A stretch of 64,000 nt of DNA from Thamnidium elegans (GCA_025201345.1 JAIXMG010000003.1:372001-436000), one strand, 5' to 3'; positions 35,391 to 48,600 are shown, counted from the first letter of the stretch. The notes: generated by a model from the letters alone, not told the origin. Translations and numbers: made by a program.

Positions 35391-38300
35391 TTAGTATTTA
35401 GGTCTCTTATTTGGCTTATTATCATTATCATCATCTTCAATTTGTCTCAACCATTGCTTCTCAGTCATACCATCATCATAGCTTACAGTTTCTCTTGACC
35501 TTTGACCGCGTCCCATAACTGTATCATCTACTCTATTCTGATATTCTGCCATATGATCATACCTATAGATATCAGGTAATTCCCAGTCCTGAATTAATCT
35601 TTCAGGTTTTTTACCGTTATCACCATATTTACGTTTCCAATCTTCAGCATCCAAACGTTGTCTTTCTAAATCCATCTTTTGAAATATGGCATATTCTTGA
35701 TCAGATCTTTTTAATATATTATTTAATTCTTCATCATCTAATTCTTCACTTTCTTCTTCTGCCTCTCTTACTTCTTCCGTTGGGTTACCCTTTTCTTCAA
35801 GTAAAGATCTCAAAAAAGCTTCTCTATCCTCTTCTGTACTACGATGATCAAATTTACCTGCTTGAATAACTTTACCATCGATATCCAACTTGTATTGTGC
35901 TCTCGCTAAAATATTTTCTTCAACAGAGTCTTCTGTAATTAATCTAAATATTCTGACCTCCTTTGTTTGTCCAATACGATGTGCACGATCTTGAGCTTGA
36001 AGATCTTGATGAGGATTCCTATATTATAATTTGATGATTAGGGAAACAATATATTTAACCCGCGTTTATAATAAGTAATCATACCAATCGGAATCAAAAA
36101 TAATAACAGTATCAGCTGTTTGCAAGTTAAGACCTAATCCACCAGCTCTTGTACTCAACAAGAACATAAAGTAAGGTGAATCAGGAGCATTAAATACTTG
36201 TAAAAGGTTCGATCTATCATCTGATTTAGTAGAACCATCAAGACGTAAATGACGAAATCCTCTGTAAATACAAAAATCTTCCATAATATCCATGATTTGT
36301 GTCATTTGAAAAAAGATCAACACCTACAAAAAATTTGTTATGTTATAGAACCTTTGTTTTTGATAATAATAAAACTTACTCGGTGACCAGTAGCACGAAG
36401 CTTTGGTAACATGCGATCCAAAAGATCAAATTTACCAGAAACGCGATAAAGTAATTCATTACTTATTTTGTAAGGATTAATCACACGTTCGACCTCCTCA
36501 AATACAAAGGGATGGTTACATATTTTACGCAGCTGCATAATCGCATTATTTAAGCCCTTAATACTCGTTTTTCTATACACGTAAAAAAATCATTAGTATA
36601 CTCCTATAATCATAATAATAAAATATATATTTACCCATTGGCTGAACTACTTCCAAATAACACACCATACTTCTTCATTTGGAAATATAATCTTGCTTGA
36701 AGTGCAGATAATTTACATTTAATTACAGTTTCAACCTTGTCTGGTAATTCCGATTCTACATCTTTTTTTAAACGTCTTAATAAGAAGGGACGCAAAACCT
36801 GTAATATATACACATAAAATGTTGAGAATACACGCTAAAAAAAAAAGAATTATACCTTTTTTTTACCTTGTGAAGACGTTTAATAATCAACAATTGTTCT
36901 TCTTCATTCAACTCTACTTTATCTTGTACACCTTGATTAGAAAAAGGTGTATTAAACCATTCTTCAAAACTCTTTACAGAGTTAAAAATCTTTGGTAGGA
37001 TAAAGTTTAACAAAGCCCAAAGTTCGGGTAAGTTATTCTATTCATAAACATTAGGTTAGTATATAAGCTACTATATATATAAAAAAAGGCTTACTTGAAG
37101 TGGGGTACCAGTCAAGATTAATCGATAACGTGCAAAATAAAATTGTCTCAATACCAGATTTAATTTTGATTGAGTGTTTTTCATACGATGGCCTTCATCA
37201 ATAATCATATATTGCCACTTAATCTTACTTAATACGGGTCTATCCTTGATAATATAATCAAACGTGGTCAATAAAACTTGAAAATCGCGATGCTTAATTT
37301 GTTTCTTTTGAATAGTTTTACGGATATCTGGTGTACCCTTATAACAAATCATGGTAACTGTTGGTGCCCATTTTTCAAATTCCAAAGCCCAATTGGTTAA
37401 AGTTCTTTTTTTTTTTTAAAAAAAAAAAGGTTAATACTTCTACATGCGCATGTTTATTTAAACTTACGAGAGTGGTACAATAATTAAAAATGGTCCATTT
37501 TGCTGTTTTCTTTCAATTAAATAAGTAACCAAACTAATGGTTTGGATAGTTTTTCCTAATCCCATTTCATCAGCTAAAATACCGTTTAACCTATTATTAT
37601 AAAGTGAAACCATCCACTGTAATCCCTTGACCTATTTTTAACCTATTTTTTTTAGATTGTGCACTCGGAATAATAATTATGTAATTATCTTTTACCTGAT
37701 AGTCTTTTAATTGTCCACCTGTCATCATGGTAGGCTGACAGACCTTTTCTTGAATTCTATGTGCCATACGATAATAATCAACCTTATTACCGTGTTTATC
37801 CTATACACGTATAGTTTAGTTTATATCATTCCTTACACACACCCACACTCACACACGTTATATTGTACTTACAGTCAACATCATCTCCTCATCCACTTCT
37901 TCTTGTAAATCATCATCATCGTTATGGAAATTCAAATTTTCAGTTTGTTGATCAACCACGGCCTTTGTTAGTGACTCTAAATAGGTACCAGTTTGCCTTA
38001 ACAACAAAGTTAAACGCGTATCTTTAGCCTCATCAATTAATTTCAAATAAGCTTCTTCATCATCATTTCGAAGAGCTCTAATACGATCCTTTGATCTTTT
38101 ATCCGTTCTCCTTTGTTCTTCTTTATCGATATGAGCATGAAACTGTAAGATAGCTTTACCTAATTTACCCATTCTAGCCTGATGTGATTTATGCCAACTA
38201 ATCAAATCTCGTCCTTGATTACACACAGTCTGCAAGTAATCCAAATGTCTCTGCTTTTCCTTCTTTTCTCGATCAATACGTTGCTGTCTCTCTAATTTTT

Positions 38301-39622
38301 CGGTTAATTTAGCTTCGCGTAAGGTTTGTTTCATGATCTTGCGATAAGCAGTACGATCTACAGAATTTGCTAATCGGTTGGCTTCCTCCATATTCTTTAC
38401 AATCTCTTCACGTAACTTTGCTTGTTTATGACGTAATTGCAATGATCTTAATTGGACAATCGATTGTAACCTTTCATCAGAAGCAGTTCTGACAGTCTCA
38501 TCATAATACTCGTTTAACAAATAACCTAACGGCTGTCTACCTTGTTCCTCTATACTAGATTCCAACATGTGTAATTTAACTTGAGCTCGTTGCTCAATTC
38601 TTTTTTCGCGTTGATCTAGAATAGTATAAGGGCTAAGTCCTTGAGGTGCTGTATCCGGTAACAATAACCTTTGTTGTCTGGACGCATGTGCATGTGATCT
38701 TTGTTGACCTGTTAATAATTCAATAGCTCTTATTTTACCGTTGTTGTTGTTGGATACGCATGGGTTCTTTAATGAAATAAACTCATCCGATTGTTGATAA
38801 ATGGTTTCAACGAGACGTTCGGACATGGTCTTTGGTGGCTCCTCTGGTTCTGGTTGTAAAAGGTTGTAAGCGAGGTATTGTAAGTTTTGGTTGGCTACAT
38901 ATATATATAAAAAAAAAAATTGTTAGTTTTTTTTTTAGAAAAAAAAATAAAAAAATATATCACTTACAGGCAGAGACACCTTGTTTTTGTGGTAATGCTG
39001 GAGATTGTTGAGGAGGTTGGGGTTGCAACTGTTGTAATTGCTGTGGTTGTTGTTGAAGTTGCTGTTGAGGTTGTAACTGTTGAGGTTGTTGTTGCTGTTG
39101 CATTTGTTGCTGCTGTAACAAATGCTGTTGAAGTAACTGAATCTGCAACTGCTGTTGTTGCTGCTGCTGTAACTGAGTATCATTGATAGCCTGCTGTAAT
39201 TGCGCATGCTGCTGGGGATGTTGCAACTGTTGTTGTGGAGGCGGCGTTAGTGATTGTGATTGTAATTGTAATTGTGGCGGTGGTAGCGGTGTTTCTGCAG
39301 CAGGTAATATATTTTGTAACTTTGGATCAACAGCAGCAGAAGAAGTAGTAGGTGCCTTTTGTTGCTGTTGTTGCTGCTGCAAGTTCGCTTGTTGGAGTAA
39401 TCGAAGTAAGTTCATTAACTGAGAAAATTCGTTTTTACCGTCTTCTATTTCCCCATTAGCTTTTAACTGCTTTGCCCTCTATTTTAAGAAAAAATTGTTT
39501 TAATATATTTTTTTTTAAAAAAAAACAGAATATACCTGGAGTACGATATTCAACTTTTCAGTAGTCAATGAACTTAGACTTAATTGTTCATTAGGTACAG
39601 ACGAAGATTTATTATTATCCAT
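35391..39622 (-). CDS. SNF2/STH1-type chromatin-remodelling ATPase (HSA + helicase + SnAC)
   Basis: Eleven minus-strand exons (39622-39536, 39478-38968, 38894-37873, 37800-37696, 37631-37468, 37404-37095, 37037-36867, 36798-36635, 36572-36380, 36323-36085, 36018-35391) with fitting phases give 1197 residues. Order: Q-rich N-terminus (~55-195), an HSA-type basic helix (~390-465, [20 protein letters not shown]), the ATPase with Walker A DEMGLGKT (~596-603), DEGHRMKN (~699), the second RecA lobe with [27 protein letters not shown] and [11 protein letters not shown], then a SnAC-like region ([20 protein letters not shown]). This is the catalytic subunit of SWI/SNF- or RSC-type complexes. The frame stops at KRPKY with no C-terminal bromodomain, unlike yeast Snf2/Sth1 and animal BRG1. 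I cannot tell SNF2 from STH1 orthology. Confidence 0.9.
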
Positions 39623-39919
39623 GTGATCGGAAACTTTTTGTCTTTGAAATCTATTATAATCATTTTAAGTCAAACAACAATAAAAAAAATCATTGTTTCG
39701 TCTCTCTTTTTTACCTTTTTTTTGTTCAGAGTTGCGCGCGCGAAATATTTTTTTTTTTTCTTCTCCATAATAACGAAAATTCTATAAAGATTTTCTTGAT
39801 GACATCATGAATATGGACGGAACCTCCCTACTTATGGCGCTACATTTTAAGAAGGGGTTTGAAATTACAAAAAGTATTAGGAGTCACATTTTTTTAAAAA
39901 AAAGTTTTATTATTTAACG

Positions 39920-42165
39920 TCTTTGGTCTGTTGCTAGGAACTTCGTTTTCATTTGTGTTCGCAATGAGCGAGTTTTTAAGAGAATTGATATTATTGATAA
40001 TACTAGCTAACTGCTCATCGTTGAAGCTATTTGGATTGTTATTATACATACGATGTGCTGAAAACAGATTTTCGAACTGTTCTGCGACATTATTCGACGA
40101 ATTTATTTCACCCGTAACAACATATTCGGTTCCAGTAACGTCAACTTCTTTATCTACTTCAGCATTGTTGTTCTCGTTGTGAATTAATTCTTGGAAGTTT
40201 ATTACAAATAGTGTTGGTTACTTTATTTTTTATAGAAATTTATAGACTGTAATACAAGTTACTTTCATAAGAATTAACACTTGTATGTAAGCGATTGAGT
40301 AAGAACATATGCTTACATGCGTTTCTGTTGAAGATAAAATCTCTGCAGTTACAACTAATCATATCCTGCTCCCCAACTTCAATTTCATAAGAAATGTTAG
40401 AATCCGTAAAGGATTGTACAGTGTATGTACAGGGATTTATGCTTTGGTTCATATCTGGAATTACTTCCATCGCAAATTTTTCTGCATTAAGTTGTCTTCT
40501 TCTTCTTTCCTCGGGTCCCATTCTACCCAGTTTCAACAGCAGTCGTTTTACGTTCAGCTCGTAATCTTCTCCAACATCGTGTACCAACACGTAAATCAAC
40601 CGATCGACTCTTTTGTTAGGTTTTCTTTTTAAATACGTCATCTTAAGCTGGTTGTGCCAGCTTAAGACGTAATTGTTCGTTTCCATATTAGTATAGATAT
40701 CGGGTTGATAGCAAGAAGCCCAACGCATAAACGAATCATGCAAAAAGTAATACGTTCTAAGGTATCTGATCAAATCAGTATACTTACCAAAGCGGTTAAA
40801 AAAACTTGTAAATTCAGAAGTGCTTTTTTCCCACATCATCTGCTTTATTGCCATAATAATGGCCCTATGGACTAGGCCATTTGTTTCAGAGCTACCGGTC
40901 TTAACATACTCACGAATCTTTGAAGACCAAGCACGAGCGACGTGAAAAAGACACCCCTGTATTCTAGCTTCTGGGAATACAGTGTTTATGGCATTCAATT
41001 CGACATTCGAAACGTCAATCGTAATTTTTTGTACGTTGGTACATCCTAAGTCTTTTAAGAACTTTAAGAACTCAACGATTGGAGAAACATCGTGGCTGGT
41101 AATAAATCAGTAAGCTACGGGATACCCTGTACCAGTGACTGGATGGCGAACAACAACAGTATACAGCAAACAATTTTTAATATTGGTAGTTTTGCGTGTT
41201 GCATCTAAACACCAGTATGGACATTACATCAAAATATTTTTTGCAAAGGTAAAGTTGGTACTAAAGTCGCTACCGAGATAATAGTTGTATCCCTTTTCAA
41301 TAGAAAGACTCTGCATCCATAAACGAACTGATTCATATTGGTTGTTATTCTTTTTGTAAGCAGTTTCTTGAATTTTCTTGTATTGATTGTATACTTCATT
41401 TTGATCAATTATTTGGTCTCTGTGAATAATAGCGTAATTATTATTATAGTTTTCACCTATAATAATACGAAGATTACTTTGAATATAGGTATTCAATTGA
41501 CGTTGAATAGATACACGCACATCTCGGCATTCATATCCCTCAATAAGTTTCTGCATAATAAACTCCTTCGTGCTTTTTGAAACAGGAAGAAGGCAGAAAT
41601 CTTCTTTTGTCCCAACTGTATGATTGTGCTGTTTTTGGAAAGTGAAAACAACGTTGCCGGGATCATTCTTATAACAAGTAACTATCATACTTGCAGGACA
41701 ACCAATTTTTTTAGATGTCTTTTGGAGCGGTCTAGAAGAGGCTCCCTGACTTTCGCTACGTCTAGAAGGATGCAATTACTTTTTGCCACTTCTATGACAA
41801 TAGTAGTCCTTGTACCAGGAATACGAGACGATTCTTCTTCTTTTGACAGTTGCTGTCGAATTTTCAGGCTTTGCATGACATAATCTTTCAGAAACCCACA
41901 TAACAGTGTATGTCTCTGGGAAAGTGTCTAAAAAATGGTCCATTTGCTCAAGAGGGCATTTGATCTCCTCAGGAATGGAAACGTATGGTTTGATATTTAA
42001 GGTAAATGACACTTTTTTTATTGCTTGAAAAGTAGTTGTAAACAAAAAAATAAACTTTTTTTTTTTGTTAAATATTAAAAAATTGAATCCCCTTCTTAAA
42101 ATGCAGGTGCGAGGTTCCAAACGAAAGTCTACGTCACGAAATAAAAATGTCGCGTGAATTTTCAT
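39920..42165 (-). pseudogene. Inactivated MULE transposase with SWIM zinc finger
   Basis: On the minus strand one frame reads from about 42165 to 40240 with three in-frame stops (TAA near 41776 and 41224, TGA near 41110). Upstream is a WRKY/GCM1-like zinc module (WYKDYYCHRSG, KKIGCPASMIVTC, FQKQHNHTVG). The MULE core follows: WCLDATRKTTN (first Asp), ITIDVSNVELNAINTVFP, ARIQGCLFHVARAW (C-x2-H block). A SWIM finger ISCNCRDFIFNRNACKH lies near 40330. After the stop at 40240 the C-terminal tail continues in another frame (about 40200-39920, NNVAEQFENLFSAHRM). No terminal repeats or target duplication were found by eye. Its upstream end lies only ~30 bases from the divergent CENP-M-like gene. Confidence 0.82.
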
Positions 42166-42197
42166 CTGCCTTTTTATTATCTTTCATTTTAATAAAT

Positions 42198-42978
42198 ATG
42201 CTTCGACCACAATATACACGTAGACCTTTTGAAATAATGGTACAACAACATACATTGTCAGCGAACATAATATTTAAAAGAAATTCAACTCTTTGACTAT
42301 CTTAGTTAATTGGACCTTCTCTTTCAGGGAAGAAAACTCTTTCAAGACAATTTCTTAAATGTCGAGACGTCTTTTTTTCAATGTAAATGACTTAACTTAT
42401 ACAAATATATATAAACGATATTAATTACTAGTAGTAATATAGCAGAAAGTGTACCGAAAAGACAAATTCCTAGAGTGGATTATATCCTGATAATGGTTGA
42501 TATGACTAACCGTGAATGTTTAAATGTATTGTGTCTGGCCCTAAGTCAAATAAAAGCTACTTATTTAACGCATAAATTAGCCATTGTGATAACCAAAGGT
42601 AAAAAAGTTTAGTAAGATAAATTTTTCCTTTAGATTAAAAACCTTTTTTTTATATAGCGGATATGCCAAATCGATGGTCTATGGAGAAAACAGAGATTGA
42701 ACAATTAGTAGCACCTTATACAGATCTTCAACTCTTTTATATCAACTTGACAGTAAGTAAATTTTATTTAGTTAGTCCCGTTTTTTTTTTTAAAAAAAAA
42801 TTGGTGGTTTTAGAATGAAGTAGAAAAAAAAGCAATTGTAGACCAAATAACAAGACTGATAAAGATCAATACATTACAATATCAAAATTTGGATATTGAT
42901 TATATTAAATCTCAAGAATTTTATATGGAAGATCCTGAACAAGAACAAGAGCAGGAAGAGGAAGAGGAACAAGAATAA
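42198..42978 (+). CDS. CENPM: CENP-M-like kinetochore protein
   Basis: Five exons (42198-42239, 42328-42382, 42443-42598, 42658-42752, 42814-42978) give 170 residues; the last three are firm, the first two depend on weaker splice sites. The protein follows the pattern of CENP-M, a Ras-like pseudo-GTPase of the CENP-HIKM module of the inner kinetochore. It has RVDYILIMVDMTNRECLNVL (compare the RIDLIVFVVN strand of animal CENP-M), ATYLTHKLAIVITKA, a helix ending VAPYTDLQLFYINL, and a final helix VDQITRLIKI. Length is close to the ~180 residues of animal CENP-M. No P-loop GKS/T is visible, as expected of a pseudo-GTPase. An acidic E/Q tail is added. WC-2 begins 158 bases downstream on the same strand. 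A degenerate small GTPase-like protein is the alternative. Confidence 0.6.
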
Positions 42979-43135
42979 ACGAAAAAAAAAAAAGTGTATG
43001 TGACACTTTTCTCCTTTAAATAAATAAATAAACAAAGCGGGATTAACTGTTTATTTTTTTTACCCCTCGTTTTTTTTTTAGTTTGTTGTTTTTTTTTGTG
43101 TTGTCTTTTTTTTTTTTTTTTTTTTCTGTGGTAGT

Positions 43136-43305
43136 ATGCAACAACCAGATTTCTATAATTATCTGTTGGATTCTAATCCGCAATCGGTACAGCAATTACA
43201 GCAACAACCGGTCCAGCAACTACAACAGCAACCGCAACAACAACAGCAAAACATACAACAACAACAACAACAACAACAGCGGCAGCAGCAACAAAAAAAC
43301 ATACA

Positions 43306-43336
<31 letters not shown>

Positions 43337-43979
43337 TTACACCGACAAGCAGAAGACTATTTCTCTAACGATAATTTTTCAGGGCCATCTCTTACAGAAC
43401 CAGAAAAAGCTGAATCGAGTTCAACTGCTTTAAAAGGGGGAACAGATTTCCGTCGACGCAAGAACTGGTCCGAACGTATTCTTGTTGAGATCACGGGACT
43501 TTTACATGTACTTTCACCAACAGGGAAGATACTGTATTGTTCAGAATCAACACATGAGCTTACAGGTTATCGACCTCATGAGTTGGTTGGACAAGCGTTG
43601 ATGGATTTTTTACATGTAGATGATATGGATGTATTTATTCGAGATTTTCAAATGTCGTTTCATACGCGCTCACAGATCAAAACTCATTACCGGTTTAGAA
43701 AAAAAGATGATTGTTATGTTATATTTGAAGTGGTAGGACATCCTAAATCGGATGTACCTGGTCAACCACCTCAATCATTTTTTGGTATCGCGCAACCAGT
43801 ACCAACTAAAAGAGGAGCATTAATTGATACTTTTTTAGAATTAAAAGCAGAGAATAATTGGTTAAAGAAGCGAATTGATGAATTGTCTTTGAAATATGGT
43901 AAAGTGGAGACTGTTCCGATTAGTATGAGCAATGAAGAAACAATGGATACGTTTAATACAACAAATGAAGAATGGATAG

Positions 43980-44019
<40 letters not shown>

Positions 44020-44364
44020 ATCAGATTTAGAAGAGTATATGAATGGTTACCCCAAAGAAGAATTACAAGATATATCGGAAAGAAAGCGTCGTGTAAGTTG
44101 ATATATAAATAAATGGATGATCATACTAAACAACGGATTAGAAGAAGCATAAGGGCGCTGACGAATATGTTTGCGCTGATTGTGGTACAACTTCTTCACC
44201 AGAATGGCGTAAAGGACCACATGGGCCAAAAACGTAAGCTACATATAAAAAAAAAACGGAAATATATTATTGTTATTAACTTTTTTACGCCCTTAAGTTT
44301 ATGTAACGCATGTGGTTTACGTTGGGCAAAGAAAAATAAAAAGAGGGATTTGAATGATGACTGA
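43136..44364 (+). CDS. wc-2: White collar-2 type PAS/GATA transcription factor
   Basis: Three exons (43136-44092, 44142-44233, 44298-44364) give 371 residues. A Q-rich N-terminus (residues ~20-80) is followed by [20 protein letters not shown] and a PAS domain (~105-220: [52 protein letters not shown]). A short leucine/charged helix, an Asn12 run and the GATA finger CADC-X18-CNAC (residues 330-355, [18 protein letters not shown]) end the protein. The 18-residue loop and [17 protein letters not shown] are diagnostic for the WC-2 class. It should pair with a WC-1 flavin photoreceptor and bind GATA sites at light-regulated promoters. Mucoralean fungi commonly have several wc-2 paralogs; which one this is cannot be told. 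Confidence 0.92.
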
Positions 44365-44455
44365 AACGAACAATAGATTCTCCGAGAACAAGCGGTATTT
44401 TTTTTCCCTCTCCCTCCCCCCCTTCAACCAACCAACCTTCTTCTTCTTCTCTTTT

Positions 44456-44457
<2 letters not shown>

Positions 44458-44502
<45 letters not shown>
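44458..44502. repeat. Homopolymer T45 with CT-rich flank
   Basis: A run of 45 T preceded by a pyrimidine-only stretch (about 44397-44457, broken by a few A) lies in the 170-base gap between wc-2 and the cyclin gene. It could belong to the cyclin promoter or 5' UTR. Confidence 0.9.
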
Positions 44503-44534
44503 CTTATTGTATAGAGCAGAATAATAAAAAAAAA

Positions 44535-45348
44535 ATGGATTATTCAAATGTTGATTATAGATTAAAAGCATTCATTGATAAACCAGCTAGCAATCATTTA
44601 CTATCGTATATATCACATCAAGCATCATTAGTGATACCTTGTCATCATAATAATACGAATGAATATAAAAGCGCTATACCACCACTATCTACATTTGTAA
44701 ATCTATTGGCTAGAAGATCCTGTGCTCGTACTGGTACATTATTAGCATCAATTGTCTTATTGGATAGATTAAGACAAAGACTAGCTCAATTTGCAAAAGG
44801 AATGCCTTGTACTTGTCAGCGCATATTTTTAGCTACACTAATTGTTACTACCAAGATATTGCATGATACATCACCTAAAAACAAGCATTGGACAAAATAT
44901 GCTCTTTATTTTAGTTTACCTGAAGTTAATTTAATGGAAAAGCAATTACTTGCATTGATGGTAACTTGATTTCTACTAGTTTTTTTTTTTTTTTATTTAC
45001 TTGCACTTTGAATAGAATTACCAGTTGATGATCACACAAAAAGACATGTATTATACATTTATTAGCTATGACAAAACTATAGTTATAAAACTACCTCCCA
45101 TATTACCAAACCGTGATCGACATTATTTACCAAAATCAGCCTCATTCAATTCTCCTTGTTCTAATAATTCCCTTTCAAATCATATTCTACAACAACATAA
45201 TTATAATAATAATAATAAAAAGAGGAACCTATCTACTTCATTATCTTCAATGGACGATTTATTCACACCAACTACAGATATTTATTATTGTAGCAAAAAA
45301 CCAATCATGTGGTTAGATCCAATATTACCACACATTTTTAAAAACTAG
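44535..45348 (+). CDS. PCL/PHO80-type cyclin
   Basis: Two exons (44535-44960 and 45016-45348) encode 252 residues. The cyclin box covers residues ~45-155: STFVNLLARRSCARTGTLLA, IVLLDRLRQRL, RIFLATLIVTTKILHDTSPK, NKHWTKYALYFSLPEVNLME, KQLLALM-NYQLMITQKDMY. The K-x-L-x-D/H segment and the EVNLMEKQLL motif fit Pcl1/Pcl2-like G1 cyclins that bind the Pho85/Cdk5 kinase. The C-terminal ~70 residues are Ser/Asn-rich and look disordered. It is convergent with the small gene at 45408-45635, the stops only 60 bases apart. Confidence 0.85.
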
Positions 45349-45407
45349 ATTTTTTCTTTTATACATATAATAAACTTTTTTTTTTCTTCTTCTATAAGTA
45401 TATGTTG

Positions 45408-45635
45408 TCACCATCTACTATTACTATTATTCGTATTTGATACACCCCAATTATCTTCCGTTTCAGACGCGTCTCCCCAATCTCCTTCTTCTTGGGTTAG
45501 TCCAAACCGTTCAAAACTCTCTTCCAGTGTTTCAGCTTCGTTCTTAATATAGTCTATCGAGGTTGGTGGTTTCATCTTTACCCACTCGGACATGTTTTGC
45601 CATTTAGGATTACCTGGATGTTGAGGTGGTTCCAT
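45408..45635 (-). CDS. Hypothetical 75-residue acidic protein
   Basis: An intact small frame starting MEPPQHPGNPKWQNMSEW, followed by KPPTSIDYIKNEAETLEESF and an acidic Trp-containing tail (EEGDWGDASETEDNWGV). The composition is coding-like and not low-complexity, and the ATG lies 60 bases after the stop of the CTC1-like gene on the same strand. I do not recognise the family. The paired D-W-G/N-W-G motifs could be short interaction motifs (inference). Confidence 0.5.
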   Translation of the reverse strand: MEPPQHPGNPKWQNMSEWVKMKPPTSIDYIKNEAETLEESFERFGLTQEEGDWGDASETEDNWGVSNTNNSNSRW

Positions 45636-45695
45636 GTTTAAATTAAAAGAAAGAAAGAAAGAAAAGAAAAATATTTTTTTTTAAGGCTCAGTTTT

Positions 45696-48600
45696 TTATT
45701 GGTTCATAAAGTCATGAAGACTTTTTAATAAGTATTCATATGATAATATGATTGCATCAATTTCTTCAGTTTCAATTACTTTCAACTTTATCTTTTCAAA
45801 TTCCCATGTTGTCAATGTACAGTTTTTATCAGACATTTTAACCTTTCGAAGTCTTTGCAAAAGTTCCTGCTTCTTTTCAAATTGTCTCTTTGCATAAATC
45901 CAAACATTTCCCCTTGATTTAGCTTTATTACAAATATCTCGTAATTGGTATCCGATCTTTTCTTTAGCCTTGTATTCTTTTTCTTCTTCTTCTTCTTCTT
46001 TATTATATTTCGTTTGTTCAGGTGTACGCCATCCTTCATAGTATATCTCTCCATATTGATATACTACTTGTTTTAATGCCTCGCATTGTCTTTCGTTTAA
46101 ATTCAATATTTGAAACACTAATCTTTCTCCATCAACATTAGCGTTTCCGCACGCTTTACTGTCACTCAACTCAATATAAGCTGAAGCAAGAAATATCTGT
46201 TGACCTGATTCACACATGTAGTAACAGTTTCCGTTTCGTACAATAGATTTACAAGTGATACAGTACCATTTGAGACGTAGTAATATAACAGATCGAATAT
46301 AACAGCACACTTTAAATATCGTATCTTCCCTTTCTATACCATCGACCAATTCACTATGCAATTGAGAAAATACAATGACAGGTATATCTTCTTTATTAAT
46401 TACATCGTTCTCTGGCGCTATGGTTGTCTCTACTTCAAATGTGGATTCACTATTGGTTATACAATGAAATCGGTACGCACTGTGTCTACCATGTTTACGC
46501 AACAAGTTTCGAAATGTAACATGAGCTCCTGTAACTAAACCCAACGGGTAATGTTGTGTTGGGGAATCAATATAAATCACAATTGTCTCTAGCCCGTCCA
46601 ATTGACGTAGCTGTACTTGTATATTACGATTCGATTTAGCAGTACCTATACCAAACGCATGATAAGCCTCTTCAGCTTCTTTATCCGAGACCAAGTCCTC
46701 TGCAAACCCCTTTGAAAAATGCTTTGAAACAATAATACCGGTTATATTAGCTGGCTTAATATAAAAATGTTTTCCTTTTTCCATATCTTTTGGATCGGAA
46801 TATAAAGCTTCAGTTGTTAATTGAGATATATTATAAACCGGTTCAATGATATTTGTCGCTGTTGTTGCTGTAGACTGTGGTAAATCAGATGCAATCGCTC
46901 TTAATTGAATTGTGTTTGCCGTCTGTTTAGTGGTCATTATAATCGGATAGATTTCATGCAATTTTTCCGACAGAAAAAATGTCGTCTTGTTTTCGTTTGA
47001 TCCAGGTTGAATCAATCCTAAAATAACGCACCATCGATCCAATTGTAACTGTCTGTTGAATTTTAAACTTTGGTTTCGATTGTTTGTAACTAGTATGATT
47101 CGTTTACCAGCGTCTATCGAAATTGGTTTACTTTGAGGCCCTTGCAACGAATACAGTACAGCAATCACTCTATTCTCCATAACATTTTCATGTTGACGCA
47201 TTACTTCAATAGGGAATGTAGTGATAACATGAACTACGTAAAAGCGTTGTTGATATGTTTCTACTAATCGATCACAAACAAAACGATCCACTACTACTGA
47301 ACTAATATCTTGTTGTATCTGAAATGTGGTTTGTTGAGGTCGATACACTGCGTACAGATCACTGCCGTCACATGAAAGATAAGTACAATCAGGTCGTACC
47401 ACTTCTCTTGTTTCCATATTCACGGTTGAAAGATCTTCACGAAACAACCTAGCTCTTATACAGATATAAATCGCACCTACTTCGATATTTTTTGTTGTAA
47501 TTAATAAAATACGGGATGAATTATCTACCAGCACGATTCGACCATCATGTACCATATCCACACGTCCCAATAAAACAAACTCGTTATCAAATAACGCACG
47601 TTGTATGAATACCTTGTTTTGTTCATACATGTGGTTCTCACCTGCCAGATCTAATGAATAAGGAACTAGTTTATCTTCTAAATTGGACTTGACGTTCTTC
47701 AAGTCTGGGTACGAATTCAACATTACATTCTTACCACAAGTCACCACTTGACAGACCTCATTGTGTCTCAAAAACCCTTCGCTGTCTATTTGACATGGTT
47801 CCATTATACCTAGTGCGTGTTTACGAATACTTTCAAATGCTTTTAATAGTGCTTCCTCGTCTAAATCAGTCGTATTCGAAAATTTATACTGTAACGTGGC
47901 ATAAATTTCCAATTGTTGCATCAGTTGGATAAAATTGGTTTGATGCATGACAATATCCATATAAACCATGTGTTTTAGTTTGATAGATTGTATAGGTTCC
48001 GTAGGTACAGTGTAATGCGGTGCAAATGATTTGATTTCGATACTCGTGTTTTGACAGGCAATCAGCATTGGACAATCGTTTTGAACCTGCCACAGGTTTA
48101 ATAGGTGACTAGTATGTAACGATGTAGAAAGTTTGGTTGCGTGGAATTGAAAGATACAGAGACGCGTTCCGAGTCGAAAAGGTCTGTCAGGCGAATAATT
48201 CATATAATGAAATAAACACAAGATTAATTTATTTTCAAGTTCGTAAATACCAAATAATGCGTCAATCACTCGTGTAATGGATCCTGTAAATTTAACAGGG
48301 TCTTCATATACTTCAGTTACGGTCAGCGGGTATGTTGGATGATTGGGTTTGATTGTGATTTCTTGATATTGAATTGGTGTGATAACACAGTTACTAGCGT
48401 TTGAATCAAATGACAGCATATCGCTTCCAGATACTGAAATAATCGAAAGGTTTCTAAAGCAGTGCAAAGAACCGATACGAAAGTAACGATGAAACTTTTC
48501 ACAATCTTTTCCACTGAATTGAATCGTAACACATTGTTGATCTCTTACTAACTGTAAATAAAAATGAGAACGAATATCAGGTAGAGCAAATAAACTTGAG

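Noticed and set aside
38920..39422. Plus-strand Val/Ala- and Cys-rich frames opposite the SNF2 N-terminus
   Set aside because: Antisense shadows of the poly-Q coding repeat.
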